Notes: generated by a model not told the origin, from the letters alone. 64,000 bases of DNA from Euborellia annulipes (GCA_023213315.1 JAKCPI010022026.1:16074-80073); one strand, 5' to 3'. Counted from the first letter of the stretch, positions 1 through 11,084 are shown. Translations and numbers: made by a program.

Positions 1-591
1 GAAATCCTGGAGCGTAGGAATGGTGTGTGATGAGCTTGGAACAGCCTCTAAGCCAAGACTAAAACAAGTCTGTGTCTAGCACCTGAGCCAACAAGACAAG
101 TGGCGGTCAAGTATCGCCCTGTAAAAACAAGAAAAAAGACAATTAGAAAAATCCAATTTGAACATGTATATATATATATACATACACACACACACAGGTT
201 AATAAATAATTTTTTGGTTATCCGACATAGCTGAATAAAAAGCTTTGGTAAAAAGTTGAACAAAAGAATTACTTCTTTTTAATAAATTTTATAACATTCT
301 CTCCCCTTGAAAAATCCCATAAAATGTATCAAAACATAATCAAACAGGCCATGCATATAGGCACATGGCCCCGAGAACTTTATCGGGCCTCGAGTCTGTG
401 TTCTAATACAAACCCCTGCCTCTTACCAAAAAAAATTTAATCTCTACAGTTCTGAGAAAATTTCATAAAAACTATTTTTTATCTTAAGGCATTTGGAGTT
501 AGAGCCGGGGCTGAAAAGGAATGAAAGTAATTTAATTTTTTTTCATTAGGAATTTACGATTAGATTAGAGACCCCGGAACCCGGGCGACTC

Positions 592-593
<2 letters not shown>
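1..593. other. AT-rich non-coding stretch, no gene seen
   Basis: Mostly AT-rich sequence with a small TA/CA microsatellite at about 166-197. The short minus-strand open frame over the microsatellite has low-complexity translation and no family resemblance. Nothing else could be supported. Confidence 0.6.

Positions 594-638
<45 letters not shown>
594..638. repeat. (AT)n microsatellite
   Basis: Uninterrupted AT dinucleotide run of about 45 bases. The flank just downstream (641-710) is less AT-rich and ends in an ACGTCCCTG motif like hAT termini, but I found no partner end. Confidence 0.9.
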
Positions 639-641
<3 letters not shown>

Positions 642-1289
642 CTTGCCAGACATCCCGGTTTTCAGACAAAGTCCCGGTATCCTGGCCGGTTTACTTCACG
701 TCCCTGAAAAAATTAAATTTGATTTTAGATGACCAATACAGTCTAAAAATAATTAACTGTGATTAACTTTTTTATAGTTCCATGTTTGAAGGATTATTCA
801 GAATAATTACTTTGTCATTTATTTCATTGTACGGTATGAAAAGTAAAAAGTGATGGCCATTTGTACATAGCATTGAGAATAGACTACCCTCTAAAGACAT
901 GAGGGAGGGGGAGGGGTGCATGACACGGTTGAAAATTTCAGAAATCTGGCAAGCCTATGTATATATATAATTTCGCAATTTGTTTGTGATGACACCTCTC
1001 TAAGAAAAGATATTAGAAAAGCTCTTCTTTAATTATTTGAATGAAGTGGGTCAGCTAGTTTTCAAAAACTTTTTTATTTGACTCCTGATAATATTTCGTC
1101 GCATTTGCTGTTTATTTAGTGGTTAGGTAAATTTTTTAAAGCTCCTTTCGGGCTTAGACTTTGTCGTTATTGTAAACGTTTTGGTAATTTATTTTATTAA
1201 CATAGTAAAACCACCGCAAAAATCTTTTATTTCCATATTATTTTATTTTAAAATTCATTATTAAAAAAATTATTATATTCTTTACTTAC
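639..1289. other. AT-rich non-coding stretch, no gene seen
   Basis: No open frame, RNA gene or paired repeat recognised. There is a purine-rich patch at about 900-920. If the exon at 1290-1370 is real, this is intron downstream of it on the minus strand. Confidence 0.5.
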
Positions 1290-1370
1290 CCAATAAGTCG
1301 GCTGTGAAGTTTCCTTGTTGCTGGGAGAAAATCCCAATGGGCAGAAGTCAGATGACAGATAACCTCACCA
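1290..1370 (-). CDS. Candidate internal coding exon, gene unknown
   Basis: Read on the minus strand, a pyrimidine-rich tract ending ...TTTTTTTATAG precedes 81 bases that end at a strong donor, GTAAGTAAAG. One frame is open throughout and the other two have stops. The open frame starts after one leftover base and ends with two extra bases, so both junctions share a phase and the exon (27 codons) could be skipped without a frameshift. The peptide includes VICHLTSAHWDFLP followed by ATRKLHSRLI, a balanced amphipathic composition unlike the surrounding low-complexity frames. I do not recognise the family. It could belong to the same minus-strand gene as the 21.8-kb exon, but the phases do not join directly, so other exons would be needed between them. 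Confidence 0.55.
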
Positions 1371-2434
1371 CTATAAAAAAAGAAATAAATATTTAATTAT
1401 TTTATTAAAAATATCTTAAATAACTTATTTAAGTTTAATCACATCGCCAAGGAAATGTCAAAGGGAACACGATGATTAGTACAAAATGGAAATAGGAATG
1501 AATTCGCATTTTCACTAATAATCAATTACTCCATTATTTTATAATAATTATTTTCATGTTTGGAAACAAATATATTGAGTGTTAAATACCTGGAACAGCG
1601 TAATAATATTTTCCCATGAAAACAGGTAAATGTGAGCATGAACATCGTCATCGATGCTGTCAGTTTAATAAAATAACGAGTTTTAATTATTTGATTTATT
1701 ATTTCAAAGAATATTTGAAATTAAAAATATTCTTTGTATTGTTTAAAATATTCGTTTGAAAAAAAAATAATTAATTTGATTAGAAGTGTCAAAACTTACC
1801 ATTAGAATCCTCTTCAACCTCAAGAATTTATATTTCAAAAATTTTATATACATTTTGAAGCTCGTTTTATATAGATTAAATATAAATAAACAGTTTGAGT
1901 TAAAATAATTTACTTAATATGGATAATTAAGATTAAATATTCATCACAAGACATTAGCCTATTTTTTTTTTTTGAGGTGATCATAGAGATAGATAAAGAG
2001 ATAGCAAAGTCTTTGATAAAAAAAAGCAGCCACAGAGAGTGAAATTAGGAAGCCCAATTACATGAGAAAAAAGTAAAAATATTATTTAATAAATATAAAT
2101 ATTTTCAATAATTGATTTTTCAATTATATATTTTTTTTTAAATTAGATATTATTAGCATTTAATATAATTATTGTTCTTAAATAAAATAAAATAAAATAA
2201 ATTTGAATAAAAAATTAAAATTGATCGGAAATCTAATTAATTTAATCATAATAAAAATATTTAAGATTTTTTTTTTGTTTGTTCCTTTAATTAACTAGGT
2301 GCATAATCCTCTTTCGGTATACCACTCTCAATTTTTATCCATTTTTTTTTTTTTATTTATTTTTTTTTTTTTTTGGACTGTAGACCCTCTATATTGGAAT
2401 TTTTTTTTTTTTTTTTTTTGAAATCCCCATCCAA
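1371..2434. other. AT-rich stretch, possible intron
   Basis: Mostly A/T with T homopolymers at about 2341-2420. On the minus strand a GTAAGT donor-like site lies at about 1787-1792 after a short run encoding VEEDSN, but no convincing acceptor defines an exon there. Nothing else recognised. Confidence 0.4.
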
Positions 2435-2635
2435 TAGGTCGTTTTGATAACTTACCTACCCCAACATTAAAATAGCCTCCCTATGGGGAAATACATAGTG
2501 TTTGTCCTTCAGCTATTTTAATGCTGTGCTGGTATTTGTCCTTCAGCTATTTTAATGCTGAAGGACAAACACCATTTATTTCCCCATAGGGAGGCTATTT
2601 TAATGTTGGGGTAGGTAAGTTATCAAAACGACCCA
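2435..2635. repeat. ~200-bp near-palindromic fold-back element
   Basis: The left arm (about 2437-2515, beginning GGTCGTTTTGATAACTTACC) is matched almost base for base by the reverse complement ending at 2633. Between the arms is a partial internal copy of the GTCCTTCAGCTATTTTAATG segment. The transcript would fold into one long hairpin. No clear target-site duplication was seen, so this is either a MITE with decayed flanks or a hairpin made by inverted duplication. Confidence 0.8.
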
Positions 2636-2818
2636 TTTACGAAGAAATTATGACTCTTTTAAATTTTAAAAAAAGGTACGCCACATTCAAAAAAATAAAA
2701 AATCCAAATCTAAGGTGCTAACGGAGTATAAAGTAAAAAAAGTCTATTGATTCAAAATATCCCTAGCCTAGACTGCTTGAAATAAACCATATTTTTTTAA
2801 ATAACCATTAAGACCAAC

Positions 2819-2993
2819 ATAGCGGAGTAACTAGCCTTTGAGCGCAGGGGGGGGCGAAGCTCAACTGGATGCCCTTTTTCAAGTTGTAATATAATTTTAA
2901 AAGAAAACTATCAATTTTTTAGACAATCTATGGAAAGGATATGATAAAATCACCTTCCCTGAGCTATATCTTACCCACCTAGTTACGCTAATG
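2819..2993 (-). mobile_element. Internally deleted hAT-type MITE (same family as 35201-35453)
   Basis: The ends read TAGCGGAGTAACTAGCC and ACCTAGTTACGCTA, inverted copies of each other. The interior matches, in reverse orientation, the fuller copy at 35201-35453, including the segment around ATGATAAAATCACC. Flanks AGACCAAC and GGGCCAAC agree at 6 of 8 positions, compatible with an old 8-bp target duplication. No transposase coding. Confidence 0.65.
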
Positions 2994-3758
2994 GGCCAAC
3001 TCCTAAATTTTTTTTTTTTTTTTTTTTTATTTGATGTTAAAAAAAAAAAAAAATATCTATCTAATCCAGAATTCCTCTCACTCATTAGTAATTACAATCA
3101 TATTTCCTCGTATTTTTTAATCATTCAGTTGGAATATATTTTTTTCAGACTCACAAAAAAATATCTACTCCCTTTTAATTAAAAATTTTAATTATTTATC
3201 ATCAACAGATGACTCACGATGGTGTCCAATTTATTATTTATTAAATAATCTTATCAAATAAAATATTTTTAATACTCTTTTGCTCATTTAGGAAATATAT
3301 AGAAGCTCTATATTATAATTGGGAAATCAGAGACAAAATATTTCCTTAAATGACTGACGATTATTAATAAAGTAGGGTCGTTATCTCTTTCTGATGTGTA
3401 ATATTAAATAAATGTTTTATTTGGCTATTCTCCAGGCTATGATATCTTAAAATTTTTACAATTTCAATATCTATTTTATTAATAAAAGAGATAAGCGTAT
3501 ATCTTCTCGGTTAATTTAGGGGTCGGCATATTAAAGAGGGAGCAACTCGGTAGGATGAAGGGGACCTCTGACTTAAAGGGGGCATTAAAGAGAGCAGTAA
3601 AAATGCCAGCCCTAGTTCGGGTTACCCATACTCTAACCGCAATAAAAATTTTCCGATAATGAATATTATCGCATTCATATAATATTTATTTAAAATTCCT
3701 AAGATCTGAATAAAAATAAAGTAAACCTTCAAGGTATAGGCTACTATAATTACCGTAG
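2994..3758. other. AT-rich stretch with T/A homopolymers and a possible 96-bp TIR fragment
   Basis: Poly-T and poly-A runs lie at about 3009-3052. At about 3517-3612 TAGGGGTCGGCAT at one end and ATGCCAGCCCTA at the other form a short inverted pair, possibly a tiny hAT-like deletion derivative, but no target duplication was found. No gene seen. Confidence 0.4.
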
Positions 3759-4014
3759 CAAGGGCGTACCCAGGATCAAATCTAGAGAGGGCAGATCATG
3801 GTCGTCCAAATTGTGACATAGCTTTTTTTTTAAATATATATATATATAGGGGAAAAGCCTTCGAATTAAAGGCATAAACCCTCGAGTCCTAACGAGTCCC
3901 CGTCGCTATGGCCCTACCTAATTTTGTTTCGTTTCATCACTTTATAAATATTTAATTTTTTTTTCTTGCTTCTAGGGGGGGGGGGGCAGCTGCCCCTCGC
4001 TGGGTACGCCCATG
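3759..4014 (+). mobile_element. hAT-type MITE with 8-bp TSD
   Basis: Begins CAAGGGCGTACCCAGG and ends CTGGGTACGCCCATG. Flanking 8-mers TACCGTAG and TACTGTAG match at 7 of 8, the duplication length expected for hAT insertion. The interior carries AGATCATGGTCGTCCA near the left end and a G tract near the right end. Two further copies are at 33544-33824 and 42401-42679. Non-autonomous: no transposase. Confidence 0.88.
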
Positions 4015-4254
4015 TACTGTAGTATTGTATATTACAATATTATTACTATAATATAAAGCGTTAGCCACTGACTTTCGATTTATGTTCCTGTTTACCATTC
4101 TCTCTCTCTAATTGGCCAGAGACAGAGGAAATGGAGAAATTTAAAACTTCAAGTCCAAGAGGGAAATTTAAAACTTCAAAATTTTGCGAGACTTGTTTTT
4201 ATTATATTTCATTTGAGACATTTAATTATCGTATTTTTATTATTATAATTAATT

Positions 4255-4638
4255 CAGGGACGAATTAATGCAATTTTGTCGGTGGGGGCGTTTTTTTTTT
4301 AGGGCTTTTTCAGCATCTATGGTCATTTAGCCCCTTCCCTATTTATTTAAATTGATTGGTAGCCATTTCAATTTAAATAAATTGTTGTCGCATAGGACGG
4401 GATGCGATTTCCGGTGGGGGCGGTTGGTTAGAAGATTCAATTTACAGAAGAGCCTCTCTGGGGGATGAAAATTTTTTAAATAATATCTTCAAATACTTGG
4501 TATTTAGGTGATTTGTGACTTGAATTGATAGTTTAAAATAATTGTAAAAATATATTTTTTTCACTAGTTTTTAAAACTTTTTCAATTTTTTCTCGGAGGG
4601 GCGTTCGCCCCCTCCGCCCCCCCTTTAATCCGTCCCTG
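4255..4638. mobile_element. hAT-type MITE with perfect 8-bp TSD
   Basis: Terminal inverted sequences CAGGGACGAATTAA and TTAATCCGTCCCTG flank 384 bases. The 8-mer AATTAATT is present on both sides (4247-4254, 4639-4646). The interior is partly G-rich at the left and C-rich at the right, as in the other elements here. No coding capacity. Confidence 0.85.
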
Positions 4639-5118
4639 AATTAATTATCTTTGATTTCTTAAAAGGTTAGATAGAATTAAATTCTTTCCAAAGATTTTCA
4701 GGATTTTATTTAGCCTCCCCATTTAACGATTTAGGAACCAAATTATTTTTCCTAGACTCTCCGTAACGTTTTCGATAAGAGTTCAAAATTTAATTTCAAA
4801 ATTCCAACGGGAGGTTGGTCAGAGACCGCGACAGACGGACACTCTGCAATTATACAGTATAGCAATATATATACCGAACCATGAATTTTCCCTTGCACAA
4901 ATCTCTTTTTTAGATATCCTAATTCTTTATAATAGATTTCAAATAAATTGAATCTAAAATATTTATTTAACATTAATGAAAATTTTCGATAGAATATAAT
5001 CATTGTGTGATATAATGTTGAAATTAATGGGTTATTATTATTAAAGAGACTAAGGAAAGTATCCATAGTGAACATGGCCATGTTCATTGTCACGATCAAA
5101 CATACACATTATATAGCA
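4639..5118. other. AT-rich stretch with a dispersed-repeat tail
   Basis: Around 4780-4870 the motif ATTCCAACGGGAGGTTGGTC followed by GACAGACGGACACTC matches repeat tails at about 25200-25290 and 51560-51620. The minus-strand open frame beyond the candidate exon at 5119 is A/T-driven and I do not treat it as a gene. Confidence 0.45.
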
Positions 5119-5217
5119 CTAACCTCCAAGCCAAATGACATAAATCATGTAGCATGCTACAAATGCGACAGCCGCGCCCAATGACAGCCCGATTAAGTTG
5201 CTTTGCGCCCCCCACCC
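5119..5217 (-). CDS. Candidate exon encoding a membrane helix, gene unknown
   Basis: On the minus strand a 32-codon open stretch runs to a TAG at 5119-5121. It encodes a strongly hydrophobic segment, LIGLSLGAAVAFVACYMIYV, closed by IWLGG, typical of a single membrane span. Codons are more GC-balanced than the surroundings. The proposed start follows ...AAATAG, a weak acceptor without a good pyrimidine tract, and a GTTAGT donor-like site overlaps the stop, so this may be either a terminal exon with a C-terminal anchor or an internal exon. No family recognised; a chance open frame remains possible. Confidence 0.38.
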   Translation of the reverse strand, partial: GWGAQSNLIGLSLGAAVAFVACYMIYVIWLGG

Positions 5218-5397
5218 CTATTTATCTATCGGGCATAAATAGTGGAGGGCCTGGGAATTAGTAATTAAAATACAAATATTACCGGCATGTTGTTGAGAAT
5301 GGAACGGGGAGAAATTTTGATTACGATAAAATCTTAAAGAAAAAATTATTATTTATATTAGGAAGAATGTTAAAAAATTAATTAAATTAAAACGTCA

Positions 5398-5480
5398 CTT
5401 ATTTTCAAATAAATATATTGGTCTGAACATAGGCGTACCCAAGGGGAGGTTCCATAATGTTGGAGGGTGAACTTATTATT
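5398..5480 (+). repeat. Left copy of a flanking direct repeat
   Basis: The segment with ATTGGTCTGAACATAGGCGT and the following GGAGGTTCCATAATGTTGG recurs in direct orientation at 6332-6408, just beyond the 3' end of the family A copy. Identity is high over about 70-80 bases. It contains a hAT-like GGCGTA terminus. Confidence 0.65.
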
Positions 5481-5485
5481 TAGAA

Positions 5486-6322
5486 AAATCTGAAATACGA
5501 CATCTGTAAAGTGTACTTCAAACAATTTTCAGGGCAAAATGCGAATATACCTTTTAAAGAAGACATGGGCGTAACTAGAGGGAGTGCCCCCCCCAGAAGA
5601 TTCGTGGCCCCCCTCCCCCAGAAAGCTCCCTGCCCCAAGAAAAATTGAGAAAATATGGGGCTTTCCAGGCCCTCCGGAGGATAGCTGGTCCCATGCCCCC
5701 CCCCCCAGCGAGGAAGGCTGAACCCATGGCCCCCCCAGCCAAATTCTCTAGTTACGCCCATGAAAGAGGATCTAAAAAATAATTGAAAGAATTTTAATCA
5801 AAATCCTAAAAGCCAATTTTGAGAAAATCGGAAAAACTGAAAAAGTATTATACATCAGTAGAGTGTACTTCAAACAGTTTTCACAAAAAATTTTATTCAT
5901 ATACTTTTTAAAAAGCATGTAAAAAATAATTGATTTTTTAATTTTAATCAAATCATTAAAGCTGATTTTGAGAAAATACTGAAAAAGTACCTCTGTAAAG
6001 TACTAGAACTTTTTGGCCGATTTTGTTCAAACGCTTATTTTGAATGTCCGGAGGGTCCCTAACTTAAATATAAAATTTCAATCCGGGAGCTCAATTTCTT
6101 CATGCTTAAAATTGTTACAAACAGACAGACCAATTTACGGGACCCACTTTTTTGGACTCAGGGGACCACAAAACAAACAACCCACAACAACAACCTCAAA
6201 AAGTATATCCATCAAAATCTCGACATCGAATTTTTGACATGATCGCAATACAATACTTTCTCTCTATTTATTTCATATATATATATATATATACATATAT
6301 AGGGTAAGAGAAAGTAAAAATG
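5486..6322 (+). mobile_element. Family A repeat, 5'-truncated, split by a hAT MITE
   Basis: Shares the family A body: the tract around TTTTAATCAAAATC, the AAAGTACTAG core, TGGCCGATTTTGTTCAAA, the GACAGACAGACCA patch, ATCCATCAAAATCTCGACAT, and the terminal hairpin ACTTTCTCTC...GGTAAGAGAAAGT. The left hairpin and X-box region are missing. Part of the internal region (about 5823-6000) is present twice in diverged form. The copy is interrupted at 5564-5762. Confidence 0.8.
5564..5762 (+). mobile_element. hAT-type MITE inside family A
   Basis: Ends CATGGGCGTAACTAGAG and CTCTAGTTACGCCCATG are perfect inverted repeats. Flanking 8-mers AAAGAAGA and AAAGAGGA match at 7 of 8. It splits the family A phrase TTTAAAGAG/GATCTAAAAA, so it is younger than that copy. 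A related element is at 29854-30023. The interior is C-rich with no coding capacity; the minus-strand open frame across it is a composition artefact. Confidence 0.88.
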
Positions 6323-6331
6323 AATTTTTTA

Positions 6332-6408
6332 TCTTTTCATATAAATTTATTGGTCTGAACATAGGCGTAACCAAGAGGAGGTTTCATAAAGTTGGGGGCT
6401 GAACAAAT
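6332..6408 (+). repeat. Right copy of the direct repeat flanking family A
   Basis: Matches 5398-5480 (TTATTGGTCTGAACATAGGC and GGTTTCATAAAGTTGGGGG). With the left copy it brackets the family A element. A possible inverted partner end (AAGCTACGCCT, about 6806-6816) suggests that both copies derive from a hAT-like terminus. Confidence 0.6.
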
Positions 6409-7302
6409 AGCCTTACTTTATTTTTTAGAAAAAGAAAAATTAAAATTGTTATTATTTACCAATTATTTTTTTACAAAAATTCTTTCAAGAATATTTCGAG
6501 CTCGTTATGAAGGAAAGTATTACTATTGTAAAAAATTTAACCCTACCCCAATTAAAAAAAAAAAAAATAATAATCAAGTTTTATCTCTGGAATCATCGAA
6601 AGTTTAAATACTGTATTTAGAGTCCTAGGAGTTTATTAAGAGGGAAGGGGAAATTATAGCTCTCGAGCCACCTCATTATAAAATAAATTATCTGCCCAAC
6701 TAAATATTTAATTGTCGTCTAGTTTGCCTATCACTTGTTTTTATTATTTTGAAATAAATTTTAAATTATGAAAAATAAATTACGGTGCCTCCTCTGAGTC
6801 AGCGCATAAGCTACGCCTCCCTTAAAACCATTTCCAACTTTATATACTATTTCAATAGTATACATATGTGTATATGTTTGCGTGAGGTCCCAGGTGCTTT
6901 TAAGATGAGCTATTGCTTGTATTTTTTTTAACTATATCATCTGTCCAATTACTAAATTCCCATAGGATTTATTTTAATGGATCCTAATCACCATGCATCT
7001 TCTTTTAAACACGGAAATTTTTCTATTATAAATCCATCAATAGTTTATACTGTTAAATGAATAATTATTTTTCTAAAAACAATATTTTTTTTTGTGAATT
7101 ATATTATTTTATACAATTATTAAAAGAATGTATTGTAATTTTTAATAAAAGGTTATAATTAATTAATTAATTTTGTAATATTTTAAATATAAATAAAAAA
7201 AGCAAACGTGTTGGGTCGTGGGACCACCAAAAGAAAGTTCTTCACGCCTTTTCTTCAACTCCGAATATAATTTAATATGAATATTATTTAAAAAAGATAA
7301 TA
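6409..7302. other. AT-rich non-coding stretch
   Basis: Only A/T-rich sequence and short homopolymers. The small open frame at 6392-6607 is lysine/asparagine/leucine-rich translation of AT-rich DNA and overlaps a repeat. No gene seen. Confidence 0.5.
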
Positions 7303-7830
7303 ATTACTTTCTCTTACCCTATATACAGTGGCGTATTCAGGGGGGGGGGGCCCAGGGGGGGCCGGGCCCCCAAAGCCTTCTCCAAAACAAAAAAATACCT
7401 ATTGTTTTCCCTAATGATTTTTTTTTTTAAATAATTATTTTATTAACTCTCATAAATTCTAAAATCTAACAAAAAACTTATAAATAATTGAAAAAATCTC
7501 TAATATTTACTAATTTTGTATTAAAATTATTTTTTATTTCAAGAAAAAAAAATTTTTTATTTGATTTTTATTTATAATTATTATATTATCTAAAAAAAAT
7601 TTCTCCACTTGAAGTTTCTTGGAGAAGGGGGGGGGGGGGTTAATAAAAATTTTGGGCCCCCCCAAGCAGAAATCCTGGCTACGCTACTGCCTATATATGA
7701 AATATATAGGCCTATAGAAAAGAATTGCGATCATGTCAAAAATTCGATCTCGAGATTTTGATGGATATACATGTTTAGAGGTTCCCTGAGTGAAAAATAG
7801 TGGGTCCCGCAAATGAAATTTTATTTTTTA
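7303..7830 (-). mobile_element. Family A fragment (3' end), split by a hAT MITE
   Basis: Reverse-oriented 3' end: ACTTTCTCTTACCCTATATA lies before the MITE; after it come GATCATGTCAAAAATTCGAT and TCGAGATTTTGATGGATAT. The copy fades at about 7830 after GTGGGTCCCGCAAAT. The rest of the family A body is absent. Confidence 0.8.
7326..7689. mobile_element. hAT-type MITE with perfect 8-bp TSD
   Basis: Starts CAGTGGCGTATTCAGG and ends CCTGGCTACGCTACTG. The 8-mer CCTATATA stands on both sides (7318-7325, 7690-7697). G-rich at the left and C-rich near the right end; no transposase. Inserted in the terminal TA hairpin of a family A copy. Confidence 0.9.
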
Positions 7831-7989
7831 ATAAAAATCAAGTTATTTATTTGTTCATGCACAAAAATTGTAAAAATTTTTTACTATTTTTTTTCGCGAT
7901 TCGGCAAAGCGCTGACCTATGCGTATCATAGGAACTTCATTCGAAGAAGTGATTAAATGGGTTCGGATGTTATTATACAATATTATTAA

Positions 7990-8700
7990 CTTTACTTTTG
8001 CCCCATCAGTTCTAGTTTTAGAGATATAGAGAAAATTAAATTTTAATAGAAAAAATGTGCTCTAAAGAGGCTCTTATTTTAGATTTTTTAAAGCGTTATC
8101 ATTAATATGCAGTTAGTTGAAATACATAGAAATATAAATTTACAGACCAATCGGAGGTGATTTAGTAGTGCAAAACACGCCTAAAAGTTTAGAAAAATTT
8201 AATTTTTTCAGTTATTTACACCCCTAATACAATTTTTAGTTAAACTGTGGATTACGAAGTTTGAACACAACTCGAGTTCGAGTCCAGCTTGCCGCAATTA
8301 ATTCAACATTGCCAAGTATCCTCTTAGGGTAGGAAAGTGGGAGAAAATCTCACAAAGGGCCCAATCAGGCCAAAAAAAAAAAAAAAATTTAGTGGCCTAA
8401 GTGCCTTAAAATTGGGGATTAGTTAACCGAGACCTACTGAAACGTGTTGGCCGGATGGCTGGGAAGGAGCAGCAAAAATTCGTATCATCTCACCCCTAAT
8501 AAATTTTAACCATTTGTACCAATGAATGATTTTTGGAGAGTTGAAGAACTATATAATATAAATCTTTGCATTCAGAAAATTGTATTAGGCTTGTTCCAAG
8601 TTGAAAAAAATTTGAATTTTCTAAAATTTTAGCCATGTGAGGCACCACTAAATCATCTCCGATTGGACTGTACTATGTATTTCAACTATCTGCATTGAAA
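7990..8700. repeat. Family B fold-back repeat split by a SINE-like insertion
   Basis: The left arm (about 7990-8245) contains GTTTTAGAGATATAGAG, AATCGGAGGTGATTTAG and CACCCCTAATACAATTTTTA. The right arm (about 8513-8690) carries reverse complements such as AAATCATCTCCGATTGGAC. The same arms appear at 11085-11470 and 11820-12235, so this is a repeated palindromic family. The loop is occupied by the insertion at 8236-8488. Confidence 0.7.
8236..8488 (+). mobile_element. tRNA-type SINE-like insertion
   Basis: An internal promoter B-box match, AGTTCGAGTCC, lies at 8275-8285. The segment is bounded by imperfect direct repeats (ACCCCTAATACAATTTTTA left, ACCCCTAATAAATTTTAA right), read as a long target duplication typical of LINE-mobilised SINEs. 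The A box is weak. The body is less AT-rich than its surroundings and contains an A run at about 8375. It could instead be a tRNA-derived fragment carried by another repeat. Confidence 0.5.
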
Positions 8701-9013
8701 TCAGGGCTACCCATAAACACAGCACTAGCTCGAAATACCCCAACACCAAAATCACTGTTGACCTGTCTAATCAATCTCTTTTTATGTAAAAATTTTAAAA
8801 ATTTTATTGTTTGAACTTAAAAAAGTGGAGGGGTTTATACATTATTTATTTCCCTATGATCTTAAGAAAGACAGACACTAGAAGAATATAAATTTTTTTC
8901 TTTCTTAAATGGTCACTACGACTGCTATAAATGAAATTTATTTTTGTTGATACTATATATATATAGTGATAAAGAAAATATTCCCTTATTAGGTTATTTT
9001 GTTTCTATATATA

Positions 9014-9052
<39 letters not shown>

Positions 9053-10006
9053 TGATTTTTTGTTAGCTTCTACTTCCAAACGAAACAATATTTGGAAAAG
9101 AGAATTTACATGCATGGAAATTGAATTCCACATATAAAAAAAAAAAAAAAAAAATGTTTTGTTCCCTGAACTTGGTGAATATTCAATTCAAAAACATATT
9201 TCGATTATCATAATGATTCGATATTAAATAATGAAAAAAAAATTGAGTAGAAAATTAATAAATCGTCTAGAAAAATTTTTATATCATTCCGAATATAAAT
9301 TTCATATTCAAATGAATAGATCACGAAAACGTTTTAATAAAATATCTATACAGGCCAGTGTCTGTTCATTAGCACGACAAATTAATTACCCGACAAATAT
9401 TATAAAGTTAATTACGTTTGAGTATTTATATATCTAAAATATGATATTAGTACTAAAATAATAAGCAACCGATATGATAAAATTTAAATTACAAAATTCC
9501 ATTTGAAGCTTCGATTTTTTAAATAGTAAGAATGACTGGTAAAAAAATATTGAATTTTTTTAAAATATATATCTATAAAAAAAAAATACTGATAATTAGA
9601 TGAATGAATATTTTTTTTCATTGTTTCAAAAGATAAAATCGGAGATTTCTATCTTTGAGCTATATACGGTAGTATAATATAATGTCCGATTTGTCCCTGA
9701 AAACGAATACTCCTGCGCATTCCGAAGCAGGAATCGACTTTCTACAGAGGAGTATTAGTTCCACTCTATTAGGATCAGATATTAATGTGAAAATAATTGC
9801 TGAATCTGGGCGTGGATATTTATTATGAAAAAGATTATAAATTTTATATATAGGTATCGCATTTCGAGGGGTTTTTTCCTGTCACCAGTATTACGAATTT
9901 TCATCAACAATCTATTCTTATTTATGTATATATAATTGCGGAATTTCGTATAGTCTCTGATTGAGCAACTTTCCGTTTGGCATTCAAAATGTTTTTATTA
10001 TCCTTC
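8701..10006. other. AT-rich stretch with microsatellites
   Basis: (AT)n runs at about 8956-8966 and 9009-9050 and an A run at about 9137-9154. The open frame at 9231-9437 is lysine/asparagine-rich with no family resemblance. A less AT-rich island at about 9690-9790 matched nothing. Confidence 0.5.
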
Positions 10007-10014
10007 ATTATAAC

Positions 10015-10670
10015 TAGGGCTCGGATTTATAGGCACTGAAAATCTTTAAAATAGGCAGGCAACTAAGCACTAAAAATTATTAAAATAGGCACTTAAAAAG
10101 GCATTTATTGTAAATATAGGCACTTAAAAGGCATTATTTAAGAAATAATATAAAAAAATTAAAAAATTGATGTCTTATTTTTGGTAATCTGGTGTGACTG
10201 GTCGCATAGCACACAATTTTTTCTTAATTTCGGTAATTTAAAGGCGCATTCTGTACTTGTTTGCCAGAATATAAATACAAATCAAATTTTTAAGTATTAA
10301 TTTTTAAAATTTTACATTAAAAATAAATTATTTTTCGAAAAAAGGTATTTTTTTCAAATCTAGGGGGGAGGGGGGCTAATTACCCACTTTACCGAAATAT
10401 TTTCTTGATAATTCAAAAAAATTTTAAATTTAGGCTATGTATAGCTCGTAAAAAATTGAAATTGGCTATTTGAACTTAAAATAGGCACTAAAAAAGGCAT
10501 TTATAGATGAAATAGGCACTAAAACCCAAAATCGGCCAAAATAGGCATTATAGGCACTAACAAATGCCTCTTATTTTATTCAGAATTTCATGAAACGTAT
10601 ACATATCATATTGGCCTAAATTTTAAGCCATAAATTAAAAAAAGGCAAATAGGGCGAAATCCGAGCCCTA
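10015..10670. mobile_element. hAT-type non-autonomous element with AGGCAC/AGGCAT motifs
   Basis: Ends TAGGGCTCGGATT and AAATCCGAGCCCTA are inverted repeats, and ATTATAAC flanks both sides exactly (10007-10014, 10671-10678). The interior is packed with irregular copies of AATAGGCACTAAAA and AAGGCATTTAT in both halves, a clustered subterminal motif pattern such as transposases bind. 656 bp, no coding. Confidence 0.9.
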
Positions 10671-11084
10671 ATTATAACGAGTGTTTCAGTCTTCCTCTTA
10701 TTTAAACTGATCGAGAATTTTAAGCAAATTTCCCTATTTTAAATTTGACTGCCTATCTTATTCATATCCAATATCTTCTAGTCTCTATAAATTCTTTTCA
10801 AATATAAGGGGAGAACAGTCGCAGTCTATATTGCCAATTACGACGAAGATATAATTACAATTAGTTTGTTCAATAAATGAGAGGGTTTAATTTCACTCTG
10901 GTATTTGTTTTATTAATTTTAGAAAAAATAAAGGAAAAATTTCTTAAAAAGAATTTTGATATTCCAATTAAAAGAGTTCTTACTTTTTTACAAATTGATA
11001 ATAGCCGACAAAAATGAACTTTTTTTCTTTCACAAGAATAAAGATATGAAGTATTTTTCATGCTGAATTCAAATATCATTTCAG
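10671..11084. other. AT-rich stretch, no gene seen
   Basis: Nothing recognised. The 69-codon minus-strand open frame at 10870-11079 is phenylalanine/lysine/serine-rich and without family resemblance. Confidence 0.5.

Noticed and set aside
1787..1812. Microexon with GTAAGT donor on the minus strand
   Set aside because: Donor is good, but no acceptor with a pyrimidine tract and the frames do not connect to 1290-1370.
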